Shown here piece by piece: positions 48,593 through 60,016 of a stretch of 64,000 nt of DNA. How positions within the stretch are numbered: the first letter of the stretch is position 1; each line of letters begins with the position of its first letter. Position numbers and translations under genes: made by a program. The notes under the pieces were generated by a model. It did not search any database. It had not been told where the DNA came from and was given only the letters and a program-made list of their open reading frames with translations. The DNA comes from Diacronema lutheri (taxonomy: Eukaryota > Haptophyta > Pavlovophyceae > Pavlovales > Pavlovaceae), in assembly GCA_019448385.1 (NCBI GenBank), contig JAGTXO010000001.1, positions 434,001-498,000 of the forward strand, in the 5' to 3' direction.

Positions 48593-51500
48593 ATGAAGGG
48601 ACAGCCGTCGGACCGCCTGCTTGCGGACCGGTGGTTCCACCTGTCCCATGCCCACCGCACGCTCCCGGTTCCACCCGGCGTGATCCAAAGCCGGCCCGCC
48701 GCCTTCTGCCTCCAGCTCCTCGACCTGCATGGCCTGCCCATCCCCGCCACGCTCGTGCGCGCCGTGCCGCGCGCGAGCGCGCCTGCACGCCAGCCCGGCG
48801 CCTCGCGCCTTGCTCAGCGGTCGCGCGGCTCATGCGCTTCCTACACCGCCGCGTGCGTTGGTGCGCTCGCGCGCACGCAGCGCGATGCGGCGCTCTCGTC
48901 CGTCTCGATCGAGCTCAAGCTCGTGCTCTCGCTGTACGACTCGCGCACAAAGGCCTTCTTCGGCCGGCAGACGACGCTCGTCACCGCGGCGGTGCGCAGC
49001 CGCCGCGCGGTCCCGTGCTGCAGGTCCGCTAGGCGCGCGCGTCATGCGCTCGCGCGCTCACCCGCCAGCGCGTACGCTGCGTCATATCGCGCGCGCCCGC
49101 ATGCGCGCGCAGCTGGAGAAGCGGCAGTTATCGGGCGAGAGCGTCCGCGAGCTCAAGCTGCGCGAGCGGCTCTTCTTCCACACGCCCGTTGACGACGCGC
49201 GCTGCGTGCTCGTCGTGCAGGCGGTGATACAGACCGTGCGACCCGGCCTCGAGGTCGACGAGCACGCGTTGGGCTGGGCGATCGTCCCCGCCTTTGGCCC
49301 GGAGGCCAAGGCAGCTGCGGCTGCACCCGACGCGAGAGAAACGTTCTTCGAGCGCTCGCTCTACGCGGGCAGCGCGGCGGCGCTGCTCCTCCTCGACGGC
49401 GTGCACCCGTACCCTGAGACGAGCACGCGCGCGCTCAGCCGCCTCGGCGGCAGCACGCTCGCGTACGCCATGCACTCGCACATGCCTCTGCTCGCGCATG
49501 GCGGGTGTGCCCACCTGATGGCGGCAAACGCGCTGCACACGCCCGCGCTGCCGCTACCCGGCCTGCTCGCGCCGACGCGGCCGAGCACGCCCGCAACGGT
49601 CGCGTCATACGACGCGCCGCGGCTCGCATCGACCTTTGCGCTTGCCGCGCGCGTGCAGCACGTCGCGCTGCCCGCGGGCGCCGTCGAGGCGGCGGTTGCG
49701 ACGGCGGCGGCGGGCGGCGCACGCGCGAGCGTGTCCAGCCTCGTGCTCGTCGCGCGGCTGCACAACGCGCACGTGCCGATCGGCGAGCGCGAGCTCGTCT
49801 CGCTCGTCGAGCAGCCCGACGGCGCCGGGCTGTCCCGCCTCGTGCCGCAGGACGGGCGCGGCGCCGTAACGCTTAATGGTGCCTTCCTGTCGCCACGCCT
49901 CGCCGTCGCCTTCGAGCTGCTCGTCAACGCGCGCGTCGGCGAGGCGGTGGTGACGCTCGCGATCGCCGACGCGGTGCTCATCCCTTTCACCGGCCGCGCG
50001 CTGCTCTGCGACGGCGACCTGCTCGTGCCGCTCCGCTCGGGGCCCGCCGCGTCGGCAGAGAGCGGCAGGCTCCTTGCCGAGCCGCCCGACGGCCAGGCTC
50101 GCGCGGCCGGCGGCGCGCGCGCGCGCGGCGCGGCGGGCAAGGTGGGCGCGGTCTTCGAGCTGGCGTGCGCGCTCTCACCAACGGATCCAACCGAGCTCGC
50201 CACTCGGCTTCCATCAATCCTCGCGGCAGAATCGCAGGCCGAGCCGGCGATCGCCCGCGCCGCGGCCGAGCGGCTGCGCGCAGATGCTGCGCTCCTCGCG
50301 CGCGCGGGCGGCGCGGGCGACGGCGGCGCGCTGGCGGGCGGCGAGCGGCCGGCGGACGCGGAGCGCGAGCGCGCCGTCGCCGTGTTGCAGCGCGCCTACC
50401 GCCGGAAGTATGGTGGCGGGGGCGACGGTGGCTACGGACGCGCTCGCGCCCGTGCGAGCGGCGTGCTTCGAAGCCTGACGGGCCAGCACGGCCGAGTCGC
50501 GTTCACGGCGTGGAAGGACCTGACGCGTGTGCTACGCAACCAGCGCCTGCAGCACTCCATCGTGCTGCGCGTCCACGAGCTCTCTCTCGCCGACCACCTG
50601 CTCGCCGCGTCGGGCAGCGCATTCGCGACGGTGGAGGTTGAACTGCCGTCCGTACGCCGGCCCGTTCGCTCGACGGCCGTCAAGGCGCGCGAGGGCTGGC
50701 TGCACGTCGGGCTGCGCGAGGAGCTCGAGCTCGTGCCGGGCGCGCACACGATGAACTACATTGTCAGCGCGCTCGGCGGCGGTGACCCGACCGCGCTCGA
50801 CGTCGTCGTCCGGTTGTGCACGGCACAAAGCGCGCGCGGCTCGCCGGTGCCACGCGGCGAGGCGGCCGTTTCGCTCTGGGCGGTGCTGCGCGCGAGGGAA
50901 GACGTGAGCGGCCGGCTGCTGCAACTGACCGACGGCAACGGGCACGAAATGGGCGCCGTGCGCGTCAGCATCGAGGCCAAGGGCGCGCTGCTGCGCGCGG
51001 CGGAGGCGGCGGCTGCGGCGGTCCAGCCCGGCTTTGCTGGCGCGCTGCCCGCGAATCTCGACGGCATGCGCGGCGCGGCAGGCGCGGGCGACGCGCTCGT
51101 GCCGCGCGGCTTCGGGCCGTACGGCTTTCCCGAGGACGGCGCGTCGTACAGCCTCGCCGCGCCCGTCTCCGCGCGCTTTGCCGGCCTCGACGGTCGCGCG
51201 CCCCTCGCGCGCTCGGAGCGCGCGCTCATCTGGCAGCTGCTGCACGAGGATGGGCGGCCGCGCACAGACCCGCGCGCGGTCCGTCTGCCGCCGGGCGTGG
51301 AGGTCTTTGGCGCGAATGTGCAGCACGAGGTGCTTTTGCACTTCACCGCCTTTGTCCAAGCCGGCGACGACGAGCCTGCCGCCGGATCGCCGACTGACCT
51401 CAGTGCGGACGCGCACACGGCCGACGGCCGGCGCCTGCGGCGCGTGCGATCCGTATACGCGACGCTGCATTTTTACGATCACGAGCCGCTCACCACGCCG

Positions 51501-54500
51501 CGCGCGCTTGTTGCTGGGCCCGACGGCGCCGTCAGCCGCTCGGCCACCGACGCGGCCGAGCGCGGCGCCGTAGGCCTCGTGCCGCCCAGCTATGACGGCG
51601 CTGGCCGCGGCGCGGCGAGCCCGGCCGCAGTGCACGGCGGCGTGGGGTACGCCGACGCGGCGATGGCGCGCACGGCAGGGCAGACGGTGCACGCCGACCC
51701 GCTGCGTGCGCTCGCGGCGGGCGAAGGCGGGGCAGGAGGGGAACGCGCTGCTGGCGCTGCGCTCGATCCGCTCCTCGCCGCGGCGGTGAGAGGAGAGGGC
51801 GCGGGCGGCGCCGACCCGCTGCGTGCGCTCGCGGCGGGCGGAGGCGGGGCAGGAGGGGAACGCGCTGCTGGCGCTGCGCTCGATCCGCTCCTCGCCGCGG
51901 CGGTGGGAGGAGAGGGCGCGGGCGGCGCCGACCCGCTGCGTGCGCTCGCGGCGGGCGGAGGCACGGGCCGTCCCGCGCCTGCCGCGTCGTCGGATGCCGC
52001 TCGCCGCGAGCGCTCGGAGCGGCTGCGCGCGGGCGGACCAGGCGGGCCGCCCCCACCGTCCGCCAAGCCGCCATCTGCAGCGGCGAACTCCCTTCTTGGG
52101 GAGCACGCAGGCATGCGCGCGCCACGCGGCGAGCGCGCCGCGGGCCTGTTGTGGGCTTTCGACCCGATCCGTCGGCAAGAGGGCGTTGGACTGATGGTGC
52201 GTTTCGTTGTCGAGCCGCCCGGTCTCGACACGTTCGCCTCTGCGGGTGAGCAGGGCTCGATCGAGTGGCGAGCTCGCGCGGCCGAGCGGTTCGCAACCTT
52301 CCTCGCGACGCGCGAGCTCTACGTCGACGTGTGGGACGGCGACTCGCTGCTGCTGCTCGGCACGGCCAAGGTGCCGCTCGCGCCGCTCCTCGCGCCCGGC
52401 GCGTCCGAGCACGCCGGCTCGGCCGTCACGAAGGAGTACCTCTCTGCGGACGTCGTCTCGCCCAGCGCGGCGGTCATGCCGCGCGCGCTGCCCGCCGCCT
52501 CGCGCGCGCGCGCGCGCCCACCTGGCGTCGTGGGCAGTCTGCAGCTCATGGCCGCGCGCGTGGCGACGCGCCTCGAGCTGCCCGCCGAGCCGACAGACGC
52601 CGGCGCACGTGCGGGCAAGGACGACGCGGCCATCGTGCGGCTCGGCGCGCGCGCCGAGCGCACCGCGTCGGGCGCGGCGCGCGCGGCCGCGCGAGGAAAC
52701 GACGCGCCATTGCGCAAGGTGCGCGTACGCGCGCTCGGCGAGGCGAGCGGCGAGGCGGGCCACGCTGTGCGCGACGCGCTGCGCGCAAGCGGCGTTGGCG
52801 ATCCGGACGCGGCTGCGCGCCGCGCGATTGTCCGGCAGCACCGCCACCAGAGGCTCGGCCTCACGGCCGGCAGCATGGCTGGCGGCATGGCTGGCGGCAT
52901 GGCTGGCGGCGCGCGCGCGATCGTGCGATCGCCGGCGCCGCCCACCGACCCGCTCCTCGCGCTTGCGGGCGGAGGCGAAGGCGCGCGCCAGGCTGCGCCC
53001 GCCGACCCGCTGCTCGAGCTCATGGGCAAAGGCAAAGGCGAAGGCGCGCGCCAGGCTGCGCCCGCCGACCCGCTGCTCGAGCTCATGGGCAAAGGCGAAG
53101 GCGCGCGCCAGGCTGCGCCCGCCGACCCGCTGCTCGAGCTCATGGGCAAAGGCAAAGGCGAAGGCGCGCGCCAGGCTGCGCCCGCCGACCCGCTGCTCGA
53201 GCTCATGGGCAAAGGCAAAGGCGAAGGCGCGCGCCAGGCTGCGCCCGCCGACCCGCTGCTCGAGCTCATGGGCAAAGGCGAAGGCGCGCGCCAGCCTGCG
53301 CCCGCCGACCCGCTGCTCGCCGAAGCGATGGGCGGAGGCGGGGCGACCGGAGGCGCCAACCCGTCCGATCCATTGCTCGCGTCGATCACCGCCGGACGCC
53401 CGAGCGCGCCTTCCGCTCCGAGTGCGGACCCGCTGCATGCGCTCGTGACCGGCGGCCAGCCGGCAGGCGCGCAGCCCGCCGGCCGCGCCGACCCGCTGCG
53501 CGCACTCGCAACCGGCCGCGTCGGGAGCGGCGGACCGATCTCCTCTGACCCGATCGCCGCCGCCGCGCTGCGCGAGCAGCAGCGCGAGCGGCAGCCGCGA
53601 GCGGCCGGCATGCCGCCAGACGTTGCAATGGACGCGGCGCGCGCGGCCGCGCACGCGCGCGTGCAGCAGAACGAGCAGGCGCTCGCCGCGCTCTCTCTCG
53701 CGCGCAACGAGGCCAAGGCCGAGCGCATCGCTCGCATGCTGCGCGCGGCGTCGAGCGCGCGCCGCGTTGTCTACCCGTCGTACGGCTCAGCGGAGGTCTT
53801 CGAGCTGCCGTTCCGCAACCCGTACGCCGTCGAGCATTGCTTCTCGCTCTCGATCCGCGACGAGGCGCTCGCCGCCGAGTCGGCGGGCAGCCACGCGGGC
53901 GCGAGCGGCGCGAGCCCGTCCGCGCGCGAGCTGCGCGTCGTAACGGACGGCGACGAGCTGCGCGCGCACTTCGCGGCCGGCAGGCTCGCCCTTCCCGCCG
54001 AAGAGCAGCTCCTCCTCTCAGCAGAGCAACTCCTCCTCATGCCCGCTGAGCTCGTCTCGCTCCCGTTCAAATTTCAAAGCTGGCGCGCAGGACGGGCGGG
54101 TGGCGCGCGCGCGGACGGCGCCGATGCGGGCGCGCACGCGCTGCGCGCGCCGCCGTCCGCCGACGAGCGCTCGCCGATTGCCGCGCGCGACATCGTCGTG
54201 CGTATCGCCAATGCGGCGGGCGAGACGGTCTTCGAGCTGACCGTCGCGGTGCGGCCGCAGCCCCTCGTGATCTCGCAGACGATCCGCTTCCACACGCCCG
54301 AGGGCGAGCTGCTCAAGGCCAAGGTGCGGCTGCAGCCGGCGGGCGGCGGCGTGCCGCTCGGCGCGCAGGGCCCGCTCGACGCGCACGCGCACGCGTCCAC
54401 CTTCTGGGCGGCGGAGGCGCACCGCGCGGGCGCGCGCGGCGAGATCACGGCCAAATGGGTGCGCTGCTCCGATCCAGACGTCGTCGCCGGCTGCGACGAG

Positions 54501-55726
54501 CGCGCCGACGCCTCGGAGCCGGCCACGGTCTTCATCAAGTACAGGCCGGCGCGCGCGCCCGCGCTCCGGCGCTTCCTGCTCGCGCTCTACGACGACCGCC
54601 ACCTGACCGTCCTCACCGAGGTGTGGGAGGTGCTTGTGCACTCGGCCGTGCGCGTTGACGTGCACGCTGTCCTTGGCGAGCGCACGGACGGCAGGCTTGT
54701 CGTGCGCGCGCCCGACCACGTCGGCGCCGCAACGTGCGCGCGCCGCGCCGCACAGCGCCGCACAGCGCCGCACAGCGCCGCACAGCGCAGCGCCTGTGCG
54801 CTCGGCCGCGCGTCGCGTGCGCGCGTGCGGCCGGGTCGCGACTCATGCGCGAGCGCGCGCGCGCACGGCCCGCCATCTGTCTTCACCGCGCGTGCGTGCC
54901 TCCCTGAGCAGCGTCGAGGTGTTCTCCTCGGACGAGCGCACGCTCGCCATCAGCAGCGCAGCGCCCTTTGACGTGCTGCCGGGCAACCCGCGCGAGCTCC
55001 CGTTCGTCGTCCGACCGCCCCTCTCCACCTCGAGCGCGCGGCGCGACATTGTGGTGCACGCCGTCGACGTGCATCGTCGCTCGCTCGTCGGTGCGCGCGC
55101 CGCGCGGCGTCACGTGCTCATCTGCGCGCACGCGCGCTCAATCGCTGACGCTCGCGCGTTGCGACCGTGCGCGCTTCACGCCTTTGTGCGCGCCTCCGTG
55201 CACAGCCACATGGCTGGTGTGCGTGCGGTGCGTCGTCCCAGCCGTGAGCAAGACGTACGACGTGACTGTGCAGATCGGCAGGCCGACCTCAAAGGCACGC
55301 CGCGCAGCGCAGAGGCGCAGGCGGCGCGCGGCTGCCCTGCCGCCACCGAGCGCGGCGCGCTCACGCACGCGCTCGCCCCCGCGCTGCGCGCCACGCGCGC
55401 AGAAGATCGCACTGAGCAACCCGTACGGCACAGAGCGGCTCTTTCGGCTGCACACCTCTCGGCCCGACCTCATCTCGTTCAAGGAGAAGGAGCTCTCTGT
55501 GCCCGTCGGCGAGTTCAGATACATGGGCCTCCGCTTCTCCGCCGACCCGACGCTCACGCCGGGTGTCGCCGACGTGCTCGTGCTCATCAACAACAAGGAC
55601 GACAAGAACGAGGAATGCATGCTCGTCAGGGTCGCGTTTGCGCCGGACGAGCAGGGCGGCGCGCTGCGCCAACCCGTCTCGACAATGCCGCCCGAGCGGC
55701 TCGACGGCCAGATGCTGGACAGCTAG
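48593..55726 (+). CDS. NPHP4: nephrocystin-4 (NPHP4), ciliary transition-zone protein
   Basis: Six exons: 48593-48754, 48881-48991, 49113-54733, 54912-55090, 55206-55294 and 55403-55726; about 2161 residues against roughly 1400 in animals. Family landmarks: SLYDSRTKAFFGRQ near the N-terminus, RLFFHTPVDDARCVLVVQAV, the C2-like ELYVDVWDGDSLLLLGTAKV (about residue 1160), PFRNPYAVEHCFSL, VPFKFQSWRAG-like LVSLPFKFQSW, SLVATWLVCVRCVVPAVSK across junction 4, and SNPYGTERLFRLH in the last exon. NPHP4 works with NPHP1 and NPHP8 at the transition zone, so the organism is ciliated. The extra length comes from two minisatellites in exon 3. Intron 5 uses a GC donor (AAG|GCACGC); its removal aligns with the family without gaps. 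The donor of intron 2 is less certain. Confidence 0.9.
51696..51965 (+). repeat. 117-bp coding minisatellite in NPHP4
   Basis: Units begin at 51696, 51813 and 51930, exactly 117 bp apart (39 codons); the third is partial. Each encodes DPLRALAAG followed by a Gly/Glu linker and LDPLLAAAV. The copies are nearly identical, so the expansion is recent. Confidence 0.95.
52975..53330 (+). repeat. 57/63-bp coding minisatellite in NPHP4
   Basis: Six units encode GARQAAPADPLLELM followed by GKGE or GKGKGE; unit length alternates between 57 and 63 bp by one Gly-Lys pair. The last unit ends ADPLLAEAM. A short TGGCGGCATGGC triplet repeat encoding MAGGMAGG precedes it (52876-52910). Confidence 0.95.
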
Positions 55727-55891
55727 AGCCCAGAGATGCAGCGAGTCCGCCTTGCGCGTGGAAGCGCGCGCGCCAATGCGCGCGGCGCCAGCGCGACGTT
55801 CACCGCGGCGAGCGGCGCATGCTGCAGCTCGCCCCTTTTCAAAAAAGAGAGAAGCATCCACTTTTCGCGCCCGAGGCAGAGTCGGGAGTGT

Positions 55892-57644
55892 ATGCGCGCA
55901 TATTGCCCGGCCGTGTTGGCAGCCTTGGCCATCAGCGGCGGCAGCTGCGCGGTCGGGCGCGGCGCGGCCGTTGGCGGTGCGAGCGCGCGCGTGCGCGCGC
56001 CGCTGCTCGCGCCACGGCCGCTCACAATGCTTGGTGAGCCCGAGCCCAAGCCCGGCGCGGGTGGCGGCGCACGGCGCGCGCAGGGTGCGCGCACGAGCTC
56101 CGCGGACGAGTACGCGGGATCGAACTCCGACTCGGAGGGCGATCGGCGCGCGCTACTCGCGGCCGACGATCCCTCCGCGTGCCCGCGCTCCTGGCGCGAC
56201 GCCGCGCTGCTCCCCGCGCTGCTGGGCGTGTATGTGCACAACCAATGGAGCCGCTCCCTTCTCTTCTACCTCGTCGACTTTGGCGCGCGCGAGTCGGGCG
56301 GATCGGGCGCGCGCGCGACGCGCGAGCTGATGAACGTGGAGCTTGGCTTTGGCCCCGAGACGTACGGCGTCCTCGCCTCCCTTCCCTTCACCCTCGTCTT
56401 CGCGCCCGCATCTCTGCTCGCGGGCACCGCAGCCGATCGGCTTGACCGCGCGCGCCTCACGTGGGTGTCGCTGCTGTGCTGGTCGGCGGCGACGCTGTGG
56501 CAGGGAGCGGCGCAGTCGGTGGGCGAGGTGGCAGCAAGTCGCGCGCTGCAAGGCCTCGCGCAGGCCGTCACGACGCCTGCCGCGTTCACGCTGATCGCTG
56601 ACGTGACGCCGGCCGCACGCCGTGGCACCGCCAATTCAATCTTCGCCTCCGGCGTCTACGTGGGTGGCGGGCTGGCAGCGCTGTCGATTTTGCTGGACGA
56701 GGCGCTCGGTTGGAGGGGCACGTTGTACGCCGCGGCCGCGCTCGGCGCGCTGCTTGCCGCCGGCGCCGCACTCACGCTCGACGACCCGCGCGAGCGTGAG
56801 CCGCAGGGCTCGGCCGCGCGCACCGAAGCGCCCGCGGACGCGGCATCCGCGTCGGTGGAAGGTGACGCGTTCAGAGGAGCACGCACCCTTATGGCCGAGC
56901 AGATCGCTTCGCTCGGCCGCACGGCGGCCGCGGTCTCGCAGCGGCCGGCGGTACAGCTCCTTCTCTTCTCGTGCGCGTTACGCTTTTGCGCCGGCTTCTC
57001 GATTGCGGTGTGGGTCGGTCCGTGGGGGCGGGGTGCGTTTCCCGAGCACGAGGCCGATTTCGCCCTTGCAAAGGCTTCCATCTCCGCCTTCGGCGGCGGA
57101 TTCTCGGTGCGCGCGCGCCGAGCGGATCTGCGCTGCGCTCCGCTCCGCACGGCGCCAGCGTGCGGCGCGGCGCGGCCCGCGTGCGCTCAGCCCGCCTTGC
57201 TTCCGCCGCTTGCAGGCGATCGCCGGTGGCGCGCTTTCCGACAAGCTTGGCGAGCGCGACGCGGCCCGCAGGCTGTGGCTGCCGATCGCTGGCTCGGTGG
57301 GCGCAGCCGTGTGCTGGTCGGCCATGCTCGACGCGCAAAGTTTCGATGTGGCGATGCGCTGGCTGCTGCTGCAGTACCTGTGCGCTGAGTGCTGGTTCGG
57401 CGCGGCCGTCGCCACGTTGCAGGCGCAGCTGCCCAAGGAGGTGCAGGGCGGCGCGCAGGGCGCCTTCTCAACGTTGACCGTCGTGGGCAACGTCGCGCCG
57501 TTACTCATCGGCCAGGCGAGCCGCTCGGCGCCGCTCGCGGACGTGCTGCACCAGGCCGTGCCTGCAATGTACGTGGGCAGCGCCATCGCCTTTGCGCTCA
57601 CCTGCCGCCAGCTCGGGCGACCACCAAGGCCGGAGGCTGAGTGA
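55892..57644 (+). CDS. spinster-like major facilitator transporter
   Basis: Two exons: 55892-57106 and 57216-57644, 547 residues; intron 57107-57215 has GTGCGC and TGCAG ends, phase 0, joining ISAFGGGFS to AIAGGALSDKLGERD. The N-terminus resembles a signal peptide (MRAYCPAVLAALAISGG) followed by a 100-residue Arg/Ala/Ser-rich region, a possible bipartite plastid leader. The core has FGPETYGVLASLPFTLVFAP, SLLAGTAADRLDRARLTWVS and FTLIADVTPAARRGTANSIF, typical of SPNS/spinster-type and hexuronate-like MFS proteins. Substrate unknown; lysosomal spinsters export lysolipids or sphingosine-1-phosphate. Confidence 0.8.
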
Positions 57645-58388
57645 CGTCAAAGTCAAGACGTCTCACGTGACGCTGGCCCGGCTGGGAAGGGCGAAACGGG
57701 GCGAAGCGCCAGTCCAAGGGCCCTGCGCGGCGGGCGCTTGGTTGGGCGTCTTTGCGTGATGGCCCCACACCGGGTTGCCAATTTGCCCACGGCCCTGTGT
57801 GCTGTGGACCCCTGCTGAGTGCTGACTGCCAGAAGGCGCGCATGGGCGCGCCCTCGCGCGACGTCGCCCGCGCGGCCCTCGAGCGCCACATGCGCCTCCA
57901 GCTCGCCGCGTGCGTCGTGCGTGGGCACGCGCAGCTCCTGCTCGCGCGCGCGCAGATGGCGCGCGGACAGGCGCCGCCGCACCGCCACGCGGCTCACGGC
58001 GTCCAGGCGGATGTGGACGCCTGCGGCGGTGTGGACGGCCTCTGCTTCCGGCGCGGCGACGGCGGCGGCGGCCGGCGGGGGCCGGCGAGGGGTGGCTAGG
58101 CGTGTGTGGGTGTCCGCCCATGACGCGTCCTGCCACGTCCTTGCCGTCCCGGCCGTTCCCGCTGCCGGCGTGCACAGGGTCGACGCCCTGATTTCGGCCT
58201 GATGTTGCGTGCGCCCTTTCGCTCGCTCCGTTTGTCCAGCCTCGGCCCCGTGCGCGCCCCTCCTGCTGACCCGCCTGTAAGCGTCGTTAGTAGTAGAATT
58301 ACTGTCAAATTATTATTGACTGACGCTTGCACTTCTCTCCGGACAGAGAAAAGTCCGGACGACAGTCGCGTGGCCGCGTGCTTGTGCG
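57645..58388. other. gene-poor interval with a doubtful small ORF
   Basis: 743 bp between the spinster-like gene and RPL23. A plus-strand ORF with ATG at 57842 (to 58099, 85 residues, starting MGAPSRDVARAALERHMRL) is Ala/Arg/His-rich with no recognisable domain; I would not annotate it as a gene without transcripts. The right part is dispersed repeat copy B, and the AT-rich stretch before the RPL23 ATG (about 58290-58325) is a probable promoter. Confidence 0.5.
58169..58320. repeat. dispersed repeat, copy B
   Basis: Collinear with 37258-37400 in the same orientation: shared blocks include a 23-bp identity at its left end, CCTTTCGCTCGCTCCGTT and GCCTCGGCCCCGTGC, ending in an AT-rich tail. It sits 68 bp upstream of the RPL23 start codon, as copy A sits 77 bp upstream of the carrier-like gene. 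Confidence 0.88.
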
Positions 58389-59158
58389 ATGGCATCCAAG
58401 GGTGGGGCGCACGTGTGGGCCGCGGAGGAGAGCAGCGCTCGAATGCGCGTTGTGGTGCAGGCTAGCTCACCGTGCGCGTCGCTCGCGTCGCGATTCTGAC
58501 GCGCGCGCGCAGGGCGCTCGGCGTCGGTTCCGACCAAGTTTCGCACCACGCTCGGTCTGAACGTCGCGGCGGTCATGAACTGCGCGGACAACACGGGCGC
58601 GAAGAACTTGTACGTCATCTCCGTCAAGGGCTTCGGCTCGCGCCTCAACCGTCTGCCGAAGGCGACGATCGGCGACATGGTCATGGCTACCGTGAAGAAG
58701 GGCAAGCCCGAGCTCCGGAAAAAGGGTGCGGCGCGCGCGTGCGCCGGCCGGCCGCCAACAGTGCCGGCGCCCGTTGCTGGGCCGGTGCTGACGCGAGACG
58801 AACACACTCGCTCGCTCTCCTCGTCCCCTCGCGAGCGTAGTGATGCCGGCGATTGTCATCCGCCAGCGCAAGACGTGGCGGCGGCCGGACGGCACCTTCA
58901 TCTACTTCGAGGGTGAGCGCGCTGCTCGGCGCGCCTCGGCCATGCGCCTCGGCTGCTTGGGTCGCTTCTCGCGCGGCGCGGCAGGGTGCTCACGCTCGCG
59001 CGTCCTCACGCGCCCGTTCTTTGGCACGCGCAGACAACGCGGGTGTTATTGTGAACGTGAAGGGCGACATGAAGGGCTCGGCGATCACTGGGCCGGTCGC
59101 CAAGGAGTGCGCGGACGTGTGGCCGCGTATCGCCAGTGCTGCGGGCACCGTCGTCTGA
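58389..59158 (+). CDS. RPL23: 60S ribosomal protein L23 (uL14)
   Basis: Four exons: 58389-58401, 58513-58725, 58841-58912 and 59034-59158, giving exactly 140 residues, the eukaryotic length. Exon 1 is only 13 bp (MASKG). Conserved blocks: [59 protein letters not shown] across junction 2, [12 protein letters not shown] across junction 3, and [20 protein letters not shown]. The protein lies at the subunit interface of the cytosolic ribosome. Donors are GTGGGG, GTGCGG and GTGAGC, unlike the GTGCGC seen in most genes here; the second acceptor is TAG. Being highly expressed, it calibrates splice signals in this genome. Confidence 0.95.
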
Positions 59159-59353
59159 GACGGCAAGCGTGCGGTGCACGCTGAACCGGCAGGGCCAGGG
59201 TTGCAATCGGGAGTGCGCAGGCACGCTCGCCCCGCCCCGAGCGCTGAATCGTGAAGGGTGCAACCGTGCAGGTCGGAAACATGGACGTGCTGCACTCGGA
59301 AAAACCGAAAAAGCCAGCCGCTCAGAGTCAAGAAAAGGGCAGCGCGTGGCCCC

Positions 59354-59953
59354 ATGGCGCCCGTTCGAGCGGCGGCTCCGGAGACACCCGCACCGTCCGC
59401 GCTCGGGGCGGTCAAGTCCTTCCTGCCAATGATGTGCCTCTACGCGCTCAGGGGTGTCGACTTCACGACGAACGCCAACGCCCTTTTCTGGTTGCGCGTC
59501 TTCTTTGGGGCTGTGCACGCGGGCGCAATGCTGATCAACCTGCTGCTGTATACGCGCATCACGCGCGAGCGCGACATGACGGAGCTCAATGTCGAGTTCG
59601 ACGGGAAGAAGGAGAAAGTTCACGAGCACGATTGTCGGCAGTTGCTTTCCGGCGTCAAAGTGACGGCCATCTCGTGCGCCGCTGTGCTCGCGATGCACCT
59701 CAAGTTCGGCTACGCGAACCCGCTCATTCTTACCGCCTGCCAGGGGATCACGATGTTCGTCGACGGTCCGTCGAACAAGCTGCTCCTCGCGTACGTGTTC
59801 GGACGGAAAGTGGAGCGTCCGTTTGGCGCCGCGCAGGGCGGGCTGCCCGGATGGCTCGAGCAGAAGAAGGAGGCGCTCGAGCAAAAGAAATCGGAGAAGG
59901 TGGCCAAGAGCCCAGGCAACCACAAGAGGGACAAGTCGAAGAAGGCCGAGTGA
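59354..59953 (+). CDS. PHO88/SND3-like ER membrane protein
   Basis: A 199-residue ORF with ATG at 59354. It has two hydrophobic helices (FWLRVFFGAVHAGAMLINLLLY, about residues 48-69; VKVTAISCAAVLAMHLKF) and the family order TRERDMTELNV ... HDCRQLLSGVKVTA ... YANPLILTACQGITMFVD ... NKLLLAYVFGRKVERPFG. In yeast, Pho88/Snd3 serves the SRP-independent (SND) targeting route into the ER and affects phosphate transport. The C-terminus is a lysine-rich coiled tail (EQKKEALEQKKSEKVAK). It lies downstream of RPL23 on the same strand. Confidence 0.85.
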   Translation: MAPVRAAAPETPAPSALGAVKSFLPMMCLYALRGVDFTTNANALFWLRVFFGAVHAGAMLINLLLYTRITRERDMTELNVEFDGKKEKVHEHDCRQLLSGVKVTAISCAAVLAMHLKFGYANPLILTACQGITMFVDGPSNKLLLAYVFGRKVERPFGAAQGGLPGWLEQKKEALEQKKSEKVAKSPGNHKRDKSKKAE

Positions 59954-60016
59954 GAGAGCGCGCGCACGCGCGCCGGCAGGCGCGTGCGCGCGCGCCGGGG
60001 GGCTAAAAGTTCGCCG

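Noticed and set aside
51696-53330. CRISPR-like array
   Set aside because: The repeats are contiguous coding minisatellites without spacers, in frame within a eukaryotic ciliary gene.
50532-53654. A 1040-codon minus-strand frame under NPHP4
   Set aside because: It is an antisense reading of the DPL minisatellites and shows only repeat-derived patterns.
57842-58099. 85-residue ORF upstream of RPL23
   Set aside because: Arg/Ala/His-rich composition typical of random frames in this GC content; no domain or partner evidence.
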